A DNA stretch of 64,000 bases from Narthecium ossifragum. Lineage: Eukaryota; Streptophyta; Magnoliopsida; Dioscoreales; Nartheciaceae. Positions 50,521-60,100 of this stretch are shown here, one piece after another. Below the pieces are notes generated by a model. It was given only the letters and a program-made list of their open reading frames with translations. It had not been told where the DNA came from and did no database searches. Within the stretch, counting starts at the first letter, position 1. Every line of letters starts with the position of its first letter. Made by a program: the position numbers and the translations under genes. The stretch is from positions 12,417,397-12,481,396 of the forward strand of contig OY986973.1 of assembly GCA_963920575.1 (NCBI GenBank), given 5' to 3'.

Positions 50521-51768
50521 TTTGACTTGGACTTCCCTAGTTCAAACTAGAGTATTTAATTAGAATTTATCATTATTCTTTTATTGACTCCTAGTTAATA
50601 TTTGATTGTTAGGAATTAATTAAGAGTCCATTTGAGTTAGGAAGTTGAGTTGAGTTTGAAAGCCTTATTACTTGCTAATTAAGCAAGGGGGTTTTCTAGT
50701 TGGATTAGGACTCTGTCAAGGTCTCTATAAAAGGACCTCAGTAGTTTGTATGATGAATGATGAAGAGAATTATGATTAGTTAAGAATAGTTGATAGAGTA
50801 TCATAGGAGTAGAATATGATAGGAGTAGAGCTAATGTAGATTCCACCAGATATCTACCATCGATCATCTTCTTCCCCGTCGGTCATTTTCTCCGCAGCCG
50901 GCATCGTCCCCACTGGTATTTCTCTCTCCCCGCAACTTTCTCTCTCCTCCACGTCATCGCCACGTCAGCCCACGTCAGCACCACTGTTCATCATCTCCTT
51001 CCTCTCTCTCTTCCGTGCCCCCCTAGCATCACCGCCATTCCCTCTCTGGTCACCCCCGTCGCTAACCAAGGCCACCATTCTCTTCCCCCAAGCCCCACGA
51101 CCTCGGCCAGCACCTCCACTTCCTCCTTCGTCCCCCCCGGCGTCGTCCTCGACAAGCAAACCTCCGTCACCATCTTCGGCAACCCCACGTCCTACCCCGA
51201 TCTTACCTGAAAACCTCCCAGATCCGTTCCTCGTCTCCCCACGATCCTTTCCGACGTCCCAAGCCCAGCCGAGCTCCTCGCTGTCTTCCACAACGCCGAT
51301 CCGCCACTAAACAATCACCGCCCACACCCGATTCCATCGATCTAGGCCTTCCACGACCCATCCACTCCGGTGGATATCTCCCCCACCGTCCAACGAACCT
51401 TCCTGCCAAGGTTCCGACCGCCGACGACGTCCATACGCCGGAGATCTACTCTGGGGAACCTCAGCCCTCAGATCCAGCCCGGTTCAGCCAGCTTGAATCA
51501 GACTCAGCCCAACCTGGTTCAGCTCAGCCACTTAATCCGGATCCAGCCCAATCCAACCAGGTCAACCTGATCCAGATCAACTCAGACTTGACCCAGTCAA
51601 GTCTTATCCTATCAGGCTCAGCCAGATCTGAACCAGCTCAAGCCAGATCCGATCCGGCTAACCAGATTCTGCCAATTGGACTCAAATCAAGTCCGATCAT
51701 GCCAATTCTGATTGATTGAAGCAATAGAGACCCGATACGAGAGGATTACGAGTAGACCGCTCGTATCA
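50444..51768 (+). repeat. 3' LTR of inner family A element
   Basis: 1325 bp, TGATACGAGTCGATCC to GACCGCTCGTATCA. The TATA box is at 50726-50733. It is close to its partner at 47296-48618 but with several visible differences (for example CACTGTTCATC insertion near 50982). Chance ORFs on both strands are not annotated. Confidence 0.92.
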
Positions 51769-51773
51769 TAAAA

Positions 51774-52421
51774 GTAATGTAGATTCCACCAGATATTCAT
51801 CATAGATTCACCTTCTTCCCCGCTGGTCACCTTCTCCGCAGCCGGCACCGCCTTCAACGGAATTTCTCTCTCCCCATCACTTCCTCTATCCGCCACGTCA
51901 TCGCCACGTCAGCATCCAGCGCCACGTCATCGCCGTCTTCTTCCTCTCTTCTCTTCCGCGTGCTGCAACCCTACCGCTGGTCGTCCTTCCCTCAGCCTTC
52001 TCCGGCTGTCCCCGTCACCTCCAAAGTTCCCCTTCGACCTCCCCTGAAGCCCACGACCTCGCCAAGCCGCTCCTCCGCCGCCGCCCCTACGCTGGCGATC
52101 TACTCCGGCGACCTCTCAGCCGTCGGATCTTCCCATCCAACTCTTGACCAATTCAGTCAACCTTAACCGGTTCAACCAAGCCAATTAATCCGGATCCTTT
52201 CCAATCCAACTTGGTCAGCTTGATCCCGATCAACTCAGACTTGACCCAGTGAAGTCCTATCCAGTCAGGCTCAGCCAGATCTGAACCAGCTCAAGCGAAA
52301 TCCGATCCAGCTATCCAGATTCAGCCATTTGGACTCAAATCAAGTCCGATCAGCCCAATTCTGATCGATTGGAGCAGTAGAGACTCGATACGAGAGGATT
52401 ACGAGTAGACCGCTCATATCA
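51774..52421 (+). mobile_element. Outer family A element: 5' LTR, part 2
   Basis: Continues the LTR from 47295 in register (GTAATGTAGATTCCACC) and ends CGCTCATATCA. A primer site follows. Confidence 0.85.
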
Positions 52422-52438
52422 ACTTGGTATCAGAGTTC
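52422..52438 (+). other. Primer binding site, initiator Met type
   Basis: ACTTGGTATCAGAGTTC directly after the LTR end. Confidence 0.85.
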
Positions 52439-52485
52439 TGTTCCACCGACTGTGCGGTTCAGAACCTTCTGGAAACTTGGCCACC

Positions 52486-52934
52486 ATGTACAGAGTACCT
52501 CAGGAGAGTTCGGAGGAGAAAATCATGATTCTGCAGGCCCAGTTGAAGCTCTGTTCAACTTTGATGGAATGAAAAAGCAGAAACATGGAGCGCACCAGTA
52601 GGGAGTTGGGGCAGATCTTCAATAGTTTGTCGAGGATAACTCAGACTTCGAGCCAAACTCCTACCCCAGCTACAAAGATTGCGGAACCTGATCCTGAGCC
52701 AACACAGATTATGACTCCGGTTGTAATTTCGAGTCCGACTGAGACACCAGCAATCAGTAAGGGAGAAGAGATTCAGGAGCTAGTCGAGGAGCAACAACCG
52801 TCCGATTCTCAGATCGAACCAGAGCACCTGCTGTTGCAACCACCTCCTCCAAACCCGGGTGAAACCTTTCCCCTATATTCCCCTACTTTTCCGGAATTTT
52901 CCCTATTTTTCCAAAATTTTCTGAAAATTTCCCT
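52486..52934 (+). pseudogene. Gag-like leader of outer family A element
   Basis: The ATG at 52486 opens a leader like that at 48683 (EEKIMILQAQLKLCS matches EQKIKSLQAEVNLCL in pattern). A TGA at 52570-52572 breaks it after 28 codons; the same frame is then open from 52585 with Thr/Pro-rich text and EELVEEQQPSDSQ-type sequence. It is cut at 52935-52939 (TGTTT) by a family B solo LTR. The latter part also resembles the family B second-subtype sequence near 40940-40990 (KEEEIKE, VEEQQ). Confidence 0.55.
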
Positions 52935-52939
52935 TGTTT

Positions 52940-53806
52940 TGATACGGTTGGGACCCAAGCCCAACCCACGCCCAGCCAAGTGGAACCAAGTCCAGCTCCA
53001 CCTAGGCTAGACCAACCCACGCCCAATTCTGGGGCAGGGCCCACACGTGGGATAGCCCCAGGAGGGACCCACAAAGGTCAGGGCCCACCTCCTAGGAGGA
53101 TTCGGCCTTGGACCAGGTCCCAAGCCAAAGCTAAGGAATCCTATTCCTAGCTGGTTATTTCATTAATTGAGTCTTAATTGCTTTCCTAGTTGATTTCCTA
53201 GTTTGAGTCCAGTTTGTACTTTGCTAGTTCATATTATGAGTCCTAGTTGGGTTGAGTCAAGTCACTTGCTGTTTTAGCAAGTAGGTATCCAGGTTGGAGT
53301 AGAAGTCTTTGAGGCCTCTATAAAAGGACCTCCATAGCTTGTATTAGGGTTTTATGGATTGAAGAATAAAGTTAAGAGATATTATAGGAGTAGCTGTAAC
53401 CCTAGGAGTAGCCATAACTTAATACCCCACATCCACCAGCCACCTTCATCTCTCTCTCCTACCGGATTCTCTCTCCACCAGCCGGCCGCCATCCATTGCC
53501 GTCCACCGCTGCCATCTACAGTGCACGTCCCCATCACCGGCGTCCATCCTTGGCTGCCGACCCTCCACCACCACCTCCCTTGGCTTGGATCTCCAAGAGT
53601 AACCGGCGAACTCTAAGAGGATCTGCAATGTATTCTCTTCTCTTCCGTCTCCCACCTCCAGTCTTCACCTTCCTCGTTGAATACCTAGGGTCCTTCTCCT
53701 AAAACCCTAAAGGTATCTCTCGACCAAGCCATAGATTTGGCTAAGGAGGAACTAAGACCGGGCAAGAGACCAGGTACCCGTGCCTACGACAAGGCTCGAC
53801 GTAATA
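52940..53806 (+). mobile_element. Solo LTR of family B (TSD TGTTT)
   Basis: TGATACGGTTGGGACC to CGACGTAATA; both ends are mutated versions of the family ends. TGTTT is at 52935-52939 and 53807-53811. The promoter CTCTATAAAAGGACCTCC is near 53317-53334. Confidence 0.88.
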
Positions 53807-53811
53807 TGTTT

Positions 53812-54418
53812 TCTCTCTCCTTCTTGGAATTGGCTCATCCCTGGCTCAACCGCAGCTCACCACCCTCACCCACGCCCGGCTCACTCTGAGCCGACCCATC
53901 GTCGTCCCGACTCAAAACCAGAGCCCATCAACTCGTCCCCGAGCCGCCACAGCAAGGCCGTCCTCCACGCGTCTTCCTCTCCACCCATCCACCGAGGAAG
54001 CATCGGAGACTTTCCCCGAAGCCACCGTGGTCAACTAAGACCCCGATCGAGGCCTGGATCGCCGACATCCAACTCCGACGAAAGCCCCTGTTTCGGCCTC
54101 CTCCACTTCGCCTTGTTCCGAGGTTTATCTCAAGATCAAACCTCACGAGAAAGGTCCCAAGACCTTCCCGTACCTGTTCCCGACGAGCTCAAGCACCGTC
54201 GCGCCCTAGATCACCGACAATCACTGGCGACGACATCCACCGCGCCGCCACCTTCAGATCTGGTGCATCCGCAGCCCAATCCGTCGATCAAACAGTATGG
54301 ATGGAACCCCCACGTCCCTGCGAAGCTTCCTGTGTCTTTTCCACACTCCGGTGACTTGGTTTCACCGTTGATCCAGCTCTGGCAGCTTCTCAGCCGTCCG
54401 ATCAAAACTGCAACTTGA
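53812..54418 (+). CDS. Pro/Ser/Arg-rich ORF of outer family A element
   Basis: The frame (open from 53780 in the solo LTR, so without a native start) has SWNWLIPGS, HRRPDSKPEP, SRERSQDLPVPVPDELKHRRALDHR and YGWNPHVPAKLPV. The same text appears in several registers in the inner copy (49099-49700), so that copy is frame-shifted. Low-complexity and no enzyme motif. It lies just upstream of the conserved unknown ORF, which begins in the next frame. Confidence 0.45.
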
Positions 54419-55050
54419 TCCAGCCATTTGATCAGCGTGATCTTCGATCCAGTGCTTCCGATCTTCGATCTGAACTATATCAAAGAGTCCCAAGCAATCA
54501 GGACCATCCAGATCATGTCCGAGTGATCACGATGCATCCTCAGCCGTTGATCAAGCATCCGAAGGTTGATATGAGTCATGAAAGGAGCTACCCTCCTTAT
54601 TCAGATGCCATATTCAATCTGATCAGATCTGACTATGATGGTAACACCGGTTTGGCTCAACTGACTCAAGTCCAGATTGACACCGGTAGAGTCAACCATG
54701 TCAGACAGGTTTGGACGAGAGTACGACTCAGCACAGCTGAAGATTCATCTTGGTTCAACCAACTTCAAGCCCAGACTAGTGCAACAGAAGCGTGGTCCAA
54801 CCATCTTCACTTCAGATTGGACAAAAGCCAGCTTGACCCAGATTCAAGCCAAGTTCCTGCACAGTTGATCAGACCATGGAGATCAGATCCCATCCTATGG
54901 TCATGGGCAACTCTACTGATGGGACATGATGAGGATGATCCAGGAGAGCCATTAAAGATTTTATTATTGGAACTACCTGAGCCGTCAGATCGACCCCCAG
55001 ATGCTCCTTCAGCACTGCCCCTGCTACCCCTCGACCCGTCATGGGATTGA
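54415..55050 (+). CDS. Conserved unknown ORF of family A, outer copy
   Basis: 211 codons, near identical in sequence and frame to 49549-50520 over the Trp-rich core (RPWRSDPILWSWATLLMGHDEDD). It has one extra segment near the start (SDLRSELYQR). It stops after LPLDPSWD by TGA, where the inner copy reads on. Function unknown. Confidence 0.6.
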   Translation: MIQPFDQRDLRSSASDLRSELYQRVPSNQDHPDHVRVITMHPQPLIKHPKVDMSHERSYPPYSDAIFNLIRSDYDGNTGLAQLTQVQIDTGRVNHVRQVWTRVRLSTAEDSSWFNQLQAQTSATEAWSNHLHFRLDKSQLDPDSSQVPAQLIRPWRSDPILWSWATLLMGHDEDDPGEPLKILLLELPEPSDRPPDAPSALPLLPLDPSWD

Positions 55051-55173
55051 CCCGGTTTCTCTCCACCGAGTCCAGAGCTACAACAACAAGTTGATTCAGT
55101 CCAGCCACAGAGTCATCCTACCTGAGTTGACTCTGGCCTTGAGGACAAGGCCAATTCTGAAGGAAGGGGGGGA

Positions 55174-56468
55174 TGATACGAGTCAATCCGACTCGACCAA
55201 CTTGACCCGAACACAGAAGATGAACTAAACTGGTTCAGCCTCTTTCCTAGTTTGACTTGGACTTCCCTAGTTCAAACTAGAGTATTTGATTAGGATTTAT
55301 CATTAGTCTTTTATATTTAATTGAGTCCTAATTGATATTTGAGTTAGTAAGTTGAGTTGAGTCTGAAAGCCTTATTACTTGCTAATTAAGCAAGGGGGTT
55401 TTTTAGTTGGATTAGGACTTTATCAAGGCTTCTATAAAAGTGACCTCATTAGTTTGTGTTAGGATGATGAATGATGAAGAGAATTATTAAGAATAGTTGA
55501 TAGAATATCATAGTAGTAGAATATCATAGGACTAGAGGTAATGTAGATTCCACCAGATATCCACCATAGATCCACCTTCTATAAAAGGGACCTCATTAGT
55601 TTGTATTTCTCTCTCCCCATCACTTTCTCTCTCCGCCACATCAGCGACCCCACGCCCAGTCACCTGCCACGTCACATCTCCTTCCTCCCCTACGTCGTCT
55701 CCCGTGCCCGAGCCTCACGCCGACTACCGCCGTCCAGCCTCTTCGGCCATCCCCGTCCCCATCCAAGACCGCCAATCTCTTCCCCTATATTCCACGACTC
55801 CGGCCATATCCTTTCTGTCGCCTTCCACCTCCTCCGGCATCTTCCCCGGCATCCCCAAACCGATCTCCAATGCCGTCTTCCACCAACCCGGCCGCCATTA
55901 ACCTTCCAGATCCGTCCTAAGTTCCCGACCGACCTCCCTAAACCGATCCCAACCTTCCTAAGCCACTCCCGAAGCCTCGTCGTCGTCCCCAACGCCGATC
56001 CCCTCTAAACCCACCGCCGGCCACATCCTAGATCTGCCCGATCCGCCATCTATCTCCCAGATCCAAGCCACCATATCCAGTCCCCATCGTCCTACGACCT
56101 TCCCTGCCAAGATTCCGACCGCCGCCACCGCCCCTACGCCGGCGATCCACTCCGGCGACCTCTCAGCCGTCGGATCTTCCCAGCCAACTCTTGACCAACT
56201 CAGCCAACCTTAACCGGTTCAGCCAAGCCAATTAATCCGGATCCAGCCCAATCCAACCCGGTCAGCCTAATCCCGATGAACTCGGACTTGACCCAGTCAA
56301 GTCCTATCCAGTCAGGCTTAACCAGATCTGAACCAGCTCAAGCCAGATCCGATCCAGGTAACCAAATTCAGCCAATTGGACTCAAATCAAGTCCGATCAG
56401 GCCAATTCTAATCGATTGGAGCAGTAGAGAGCCGATACGAGAGGATTACGAGTAGACCGCTCGTATCA
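55174..56468 (+). repeat. 3' LTR of outer family A element
   Basis: TGATACGAGTCAATCC to GACCGCTCGTATCA, after a purine tract with GAAGGAAGGGGGGGA. The promoter reads CTTCTATAAAAGTGACC near 55430. A short copy of the promoter text (TATAAAAGGGACCTCATTAGTTTGTATT) is inserted again at about 55580-55606. Confidence 0.9.
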
Positions 56469-56473
56469 TTCCC

Positions 56474-56688
56474 TCCTTCTCTGCTGTCGTACAGTCCTCC
56501 GCCGTCCAACTCCAAGTCCCTGTCGGACCCTTGGCTGTCGTGCTCCCCTTCGTCACCTCATCACCGCTGCCACGTTCTCCAAGGCTTGGATCCCCCAAGG
56601 GCAGCCTGCCAACCATAGAGAAAGCTGCGAGGTAGTCCTCTTCCTCAACCGTCTCTCTCCTCCGCTTTGAGCCTTCCTCGTCGAATAC
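56474..56688 (+). mobile_element. 3' LTR of family B element, part 2
   Basis: Continues the LTR begun at 46395 (CTCCTTCTCTGCTGTCG ... CTTCCTCGTCGAATAC). It ends in AATAC, the duplication of the Athila remnant. Confidence 0.8.
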
Positions 56689-56827
56689 TGATGAATAAAT
56701 TTTATATCTCGCAAGTATACGAATCGGTGCAATCAGTATAGTAGCAAGACGAGTAAAACACTCTTAGCTTTGTCTTGCAGTGTATAAGGAAAACATCACA
56801 TCCTCAGTTGATCTTCAGTAATGGCAC

Positions 56828-57178
56828 CTAGAGGAAAAGTCTAAATAGTAGCATATAATCTTTCACAAACGTTAGTGCATCTTCAGAAGGTAAACCATGA
56901 AATTCAGGAAGCATAGAAAAATGTAGATTTTTAAGTTCATAATTTCTCGCCTCTACAGGTAACGCAATGCACGAAGGTGAGGTAGACATAGTAGGCCTCG
57001 CGTACTCCTCCAAAGGATGTACATTGTTATTAAGCTCCATCTCCTCTTGTTCCTTCTCTTGAACTCCTAGATCTGATGTGGACAGGCTGTTTTTGTTAGA
57101 TCTCTTCTTCCAACCAATTTGATCTACTTTATCATTCACGGGCAACAATTTTTCTTTCCGTGATCGGCGACCTTGCAT
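56828..57178 (-). pseudogene. Athila gag N-terminal fragment
   Basis: 116 codons from MQGRRSRKEK to FVKDY, matching 22704-22400 of the complete element with about a dozen amino-acid changes. After FVKDY the frame shifts and then the deletion follows. Confidence 0.88.
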
Positions 57179-57203
57179 TCACTACTAATAAACTCTAATC
57201 AAA

Positions 57204-57221
57204 TCCCCGGCAACGGCGCCA
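57204..57221 (-). other. Primer binding site, tRNA-Asp type
   Basis: TCCCCGGCAACGGCGCCA, identical to the site at 22730-22747. Confidence 0.9.
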
Positions 57222-57227
57222 AAAACT

Positions 57228-58692
57228 TGATGAATAAATTTTATATCTCGCAAGTATACGAATCGGTACAATCAGTATAGTAACAAGACGAGTATCGTAC
57301 TTACAGAGATTTCTAAAGATTATTAGAGTAAAACACTAAAGAACAGAAAAGAAAGAAAATAAGGAAGGGAAAATAAGAAATATGAAGTCTCGAAAATAGA
57401 TGATCTACTAAGGAAATAAGAAAAATGATAGAAATATGATGGATGAATACTAAGGTTCCGATTTCACCATAACATCCTCATTCTATGCATTGAATCAATC
57501 AAGATCTCAGTTTAATTCCAAGGGTTCGTTCTTCCGGTATATGATCCGTTCGATCGAGGTCTTCACCAAGTACCCTCAATTAACCCTAGTTAATGAACCC
57601 ATAGCTAAGGGTCAATCAAGAATCCATTAAGCTCTGAAGAACAATTATGAACCAAGAAGTGTTTTAGCTTGAACCCGGCTTCGACTAAATCTCATTCATT
57701 CATAGATCCTGCAAGATTAGGGAATGAACCCTCGCCCAATCTCACATAACACAATCTATAATACTTCTATTGGCCAGATAAAGGTATTTAAGATCTCAGT
57801 TATAATAATGAATGAAACAAGAAATATAAACTGATTAAATAATCATGATCCAATAACATAGAATGATTCAGTTAGGGCTACATCGGTACCTTAGAGAAAG
57901 AAACTAGCCACTCATGTTCATCATGAAGACGACAAAAGTGTTCAAAGAAAAATAAAGAAAGAAAGACGAAGAAAACAAAACCCTAACGCGGCTTCCTCTC
58001 CTCCAGATGCTCCAGAAAAGTCCTCCAAAAGCTCCCCTTTGATAACCCTAAGTATCCTATTTATAGGCCGAAACTCGGGTTAGATCCGGCTCATTATATG
58101 CTCCCTGCTGATCTGGCGGTCGATCGTGAGATCTCACGGTCGACCGTCAACTGTACAAAATAATTCGGAAGAGCAACGGTCGATCTTCGCATCGACCCTG
58201 AAAAGTATTTTCTTTAACAGAGGCTGACGGTCGATGCCACGGATGATGCCACTATCGACCGTGGGAATTTTTGCATGTGACGGTCGATGCGACGGTCGTT
58301 CAGGGAATTTTTGAGCGCGACGGTCGACCGTGAGATCTGACGGTCGACCGTCACTATTCATTCAGCCTGCGCACTGTTACGAAAAATGTTGTAACTTTCC
58401 GTGGAAAACTCGGAATCACGAACCGTAAAATTCTTCAGAAACTAGACTTCACGACCTTTCCAACCATATATGGCACATCATCTGATTCTTCATGAGGAGG
58501 TACAGTTTAATCTTTCAAGTTGATCCATGTAATCTTCTCAACTTCTTTGCTCCTTTTTCCTGCATTTTCCAAACAACTATGTGAAGCAACATATAGATAT
58601 AAAAATAGTAATAAAGATGTTGATTAAGGCTAATTATCTAGCAATTGATATGGTTATAAGGCTATTCAGAGTGCACTTTCATGCACTCATCA
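57228..58692 (-). repeat. 5' LTR of Athila remnant
   Basis: 1465 bp, TGATGAATAA to GCACTCATCA. It aligns with the complete element's LTR on both sides but carries a different palindrome block (58117-58352) instead of the GATCGATC array. Confidence 0.88.
58117..58352. repeat. Array of GGTCGACC/CGGTCGA palindromes in Athila remnant LTR
   Basis: About ten ACGGTCGA or TCGACCGT units, including GACGGTCGACCGTC palindromes, at the place where the other Athila LTRs have GATCGATC arrays. Flanking LTR sequence (CTATTTATAGGCC before, AACTCGGAATCACGAACCG after) is shared. Confidence 0.88.
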
Positions 58693-58697
58693 AATAC

Positions 58698-58823
58698 CTA
58701 GAGTGCTTCTCCCAAAACCCTAAAGGTATCTCTCGACCTAGCCATAGCTTTGGTTGGCTATGGAGCAGCCGAGACCAGGCAAGAGACCCAGTACGAAAGC
58801 CCTAGAGAAGGTGCATCGTATCA
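58698..58823 (+). mobile_element. 3' LTR of family B element, part 3
   Basis: CTAGAGTGCTTCTCCCAAAACCCTAAAGG to GTGCATCGTATCA. It completes the LTR started at 46395. The right flank GCGTA does not match the left flank AAGTA of the element, so no target duplication is visible. Confidence 0.85.
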
Positions 58824-59282
58824 GCGTAGCCCAGACCATGTTTATTATAGCCACATGTGTTGCATGATTATCTGTTTCCCTGCATGTGTTCATAGCATGC
58901 ATATTAGCTGTATAAAGGTTAGGGCGTGTGGTATCGCTGTCCTGAGGCTTGGAAGCTCGGATTTAGCCTTAGGACTGGGGCTGGGTAGCGTGGTCCAGGT
59001 TTGAATGGTTGTGTTCAGTCAAATTCGATGATAGGCCTAGATAACTTGAACACTTATTGATTGATGATTTAGCGGTCGTGTCGGCCTCGAGCCGGGTTCT
59101 GAGGTGTGGCTGGTGTCCGGTTTTCTTGTCTCTTGAGTACAGAGCGTGTCTACTCAGCGGTGTCGTCTTCCCACCTTGCAGTGCTAGTTTTCTGCTTGGG
59201 AGATGGAAGTGTTTGTTTTCTACCTCGTTGAGGGTGACCCAGTATGTGACTAGCTCGGCTGGAAGTCCATAACTGAGGCCCC
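58824..59282 (+). mobile_element. Fragment of Tekay/Del-like LTR
   Basis: Plus-strand similarity to the reverse of 26150-26345: GTTCATAGCATGCAT, GGTTAGGGCGTG, a GTCC.GAGGC..GAAGCTCG..TTTAGCC block and GGG.TGGGTAG. The rest (59050-59282) is not assigned. ORFs here are not considered genes. Confidence 0.55.
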
Positions 59283-59330
59283 TCAGGAGCCGAGACCAGG
59301 CAAGAGACCCGGTGCCCGCGCTTGAGGTTC
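59283..59330 (+). mobile_element. Scrap of family B-like LTR end
   Basis: GGAGCCGAGACCAGGCAAGAGACCCGGTGCCCGCGCTT matches the reverse of the LTR piece at 62505-62580, in plus orientation, opposite to the gag-protease remnant beside it. Confidence 0.55.
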
Positions 59331-59640
59331 ATCTAGATGTCTCCTTGGGTTAGTAACCACTATGCACCTAGGATTGCATCACAACCCTGTAGAGGTAAGA
59401 GGAAGAGGTTCACGTAGACTAGGACTCCCTGGAGATGGACGCCTAGCTTCCCGGGGACTCCAGGTGTTCACCGCTGGCCACGATCACATGGAATCCGGAG
59501 TTAGTCTTGGGCGTGAGTCCAAGCTTCAATGCAAGGTGGTCCGCCAGAAAGTTGTGGGTGCTTCCTCAATCGATGAGTAAGATGATCGGAATTGAGTTGA
59601 TGGATCCTCTTTCTCGAATCGTCTATGTGTGTGGATTCTG
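59331..59640 (-). pseudogene. Retroviral-type aspartic protease remnant
   Basis: In the minus-strand reading the active-site region is ...ILLID-stop-GSTHNFL: the DSG serine codon is TGA at 59566-59568. The frame then continues LALKLGLTP, VIVASGEHLESPG, and after a one-base shift a LGVHLQGV...LPLQGCDAILG segment. This is the usual order of plant Ty3/Gypsy chromovirus-type protease (active site, flap, GxDxILG). No RT follows; the sequence turns into an LTR scrap. The protease would cut the polyprotein; this copy cannot. Confidence 0.8.
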
Positions 59641-60100
59641 ACCATAGCATGGAAGGGGATGTAGGGGACGGGTTCAGCTGGGACGCCGTCTTCACCTGAC
59701 TCAGCTTCAGGTGGGGCCGGTTCTTTAGGTTCATCCTCTATGGCCGGTTCCTCATTGATGAGCTCGATGCTCAACAGTTGCTTGCAACGGTGCCCCGGGG
59801 TATAGGGCTCATCACATTGGAAGCAAAGTCCTTGTGATCTCTGTTCTTGCAGTTCAGCTTGCGATAGCTGTCTCCATTGAGGTCGGACTGCAGTTTGAGT
59901 CTAACTAGGAGTCCTAGTTTGAGTAGGATTAGGAGTCCTAGTCGCACTCGAACTCCAGTTCGCGGGTGCAGCACGAGCAGCGGGGGCTGGACGGGTAGGT
60001 GCAGCCATCATCCTTGCCATAGCGTGCCGGTTCGCATACTGCTTCGCCTCATGAGTCTTGGCGTAGCTGATGGCCTCGGCTATGGTTGCTGGTCTGGCGA
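59526..60100 (-). pseudogene. Gag C-terminus with CCHC zinc knuckle
   Basis: Minus-strand reading from 60100: AEAISYAKTHEAKQYA, AAPTRPAPAARAAP, a TRTPNPTQTRTP repeat with a TAG, then GLCFQCDEPYTPGHRCKQ (C-x2-C-x4-H-x4-C pattern at about 59840-59790). An acidic linker (EEPAIEDEPKEPAPPE) leads to the protease. It continues the gag core at 61433-61954 across a family A solo LTR. The zinc knuckle would bind element RNA. Confidence 0.85.

Larger units (their letters stand above)
47296..51768 (+). mobile_element. Inner family A element, both LTRs present
   Basis: LTRs 47296-48618 and 50444-51768 (1323 and 1325 bp). The flanks are TAAAG and TAAAA, a duplication with one mismatch. The internal region of 1.8 kb starts with a primer site and ends with a purine tract, and encodes only the gag-like leader and an unknown frame. 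It lies inside the 5' LTR of another family A element. Confidence 0.92.
56689..58692 (-). mobile_element. Internally deleted Athila remnant (TSD AATAC)
   Basis: AATAC is at 56684-56688 and 58693-58697. From the left it has only about 67 bp of the 3' LTR, then a jump to the gag 5' part, the primer site (57204-57221) and a complete 5' LTR (57228-58692). Most of the 3' LTR, pol and the rest of gag have been deleted. Confidence 0.9.
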
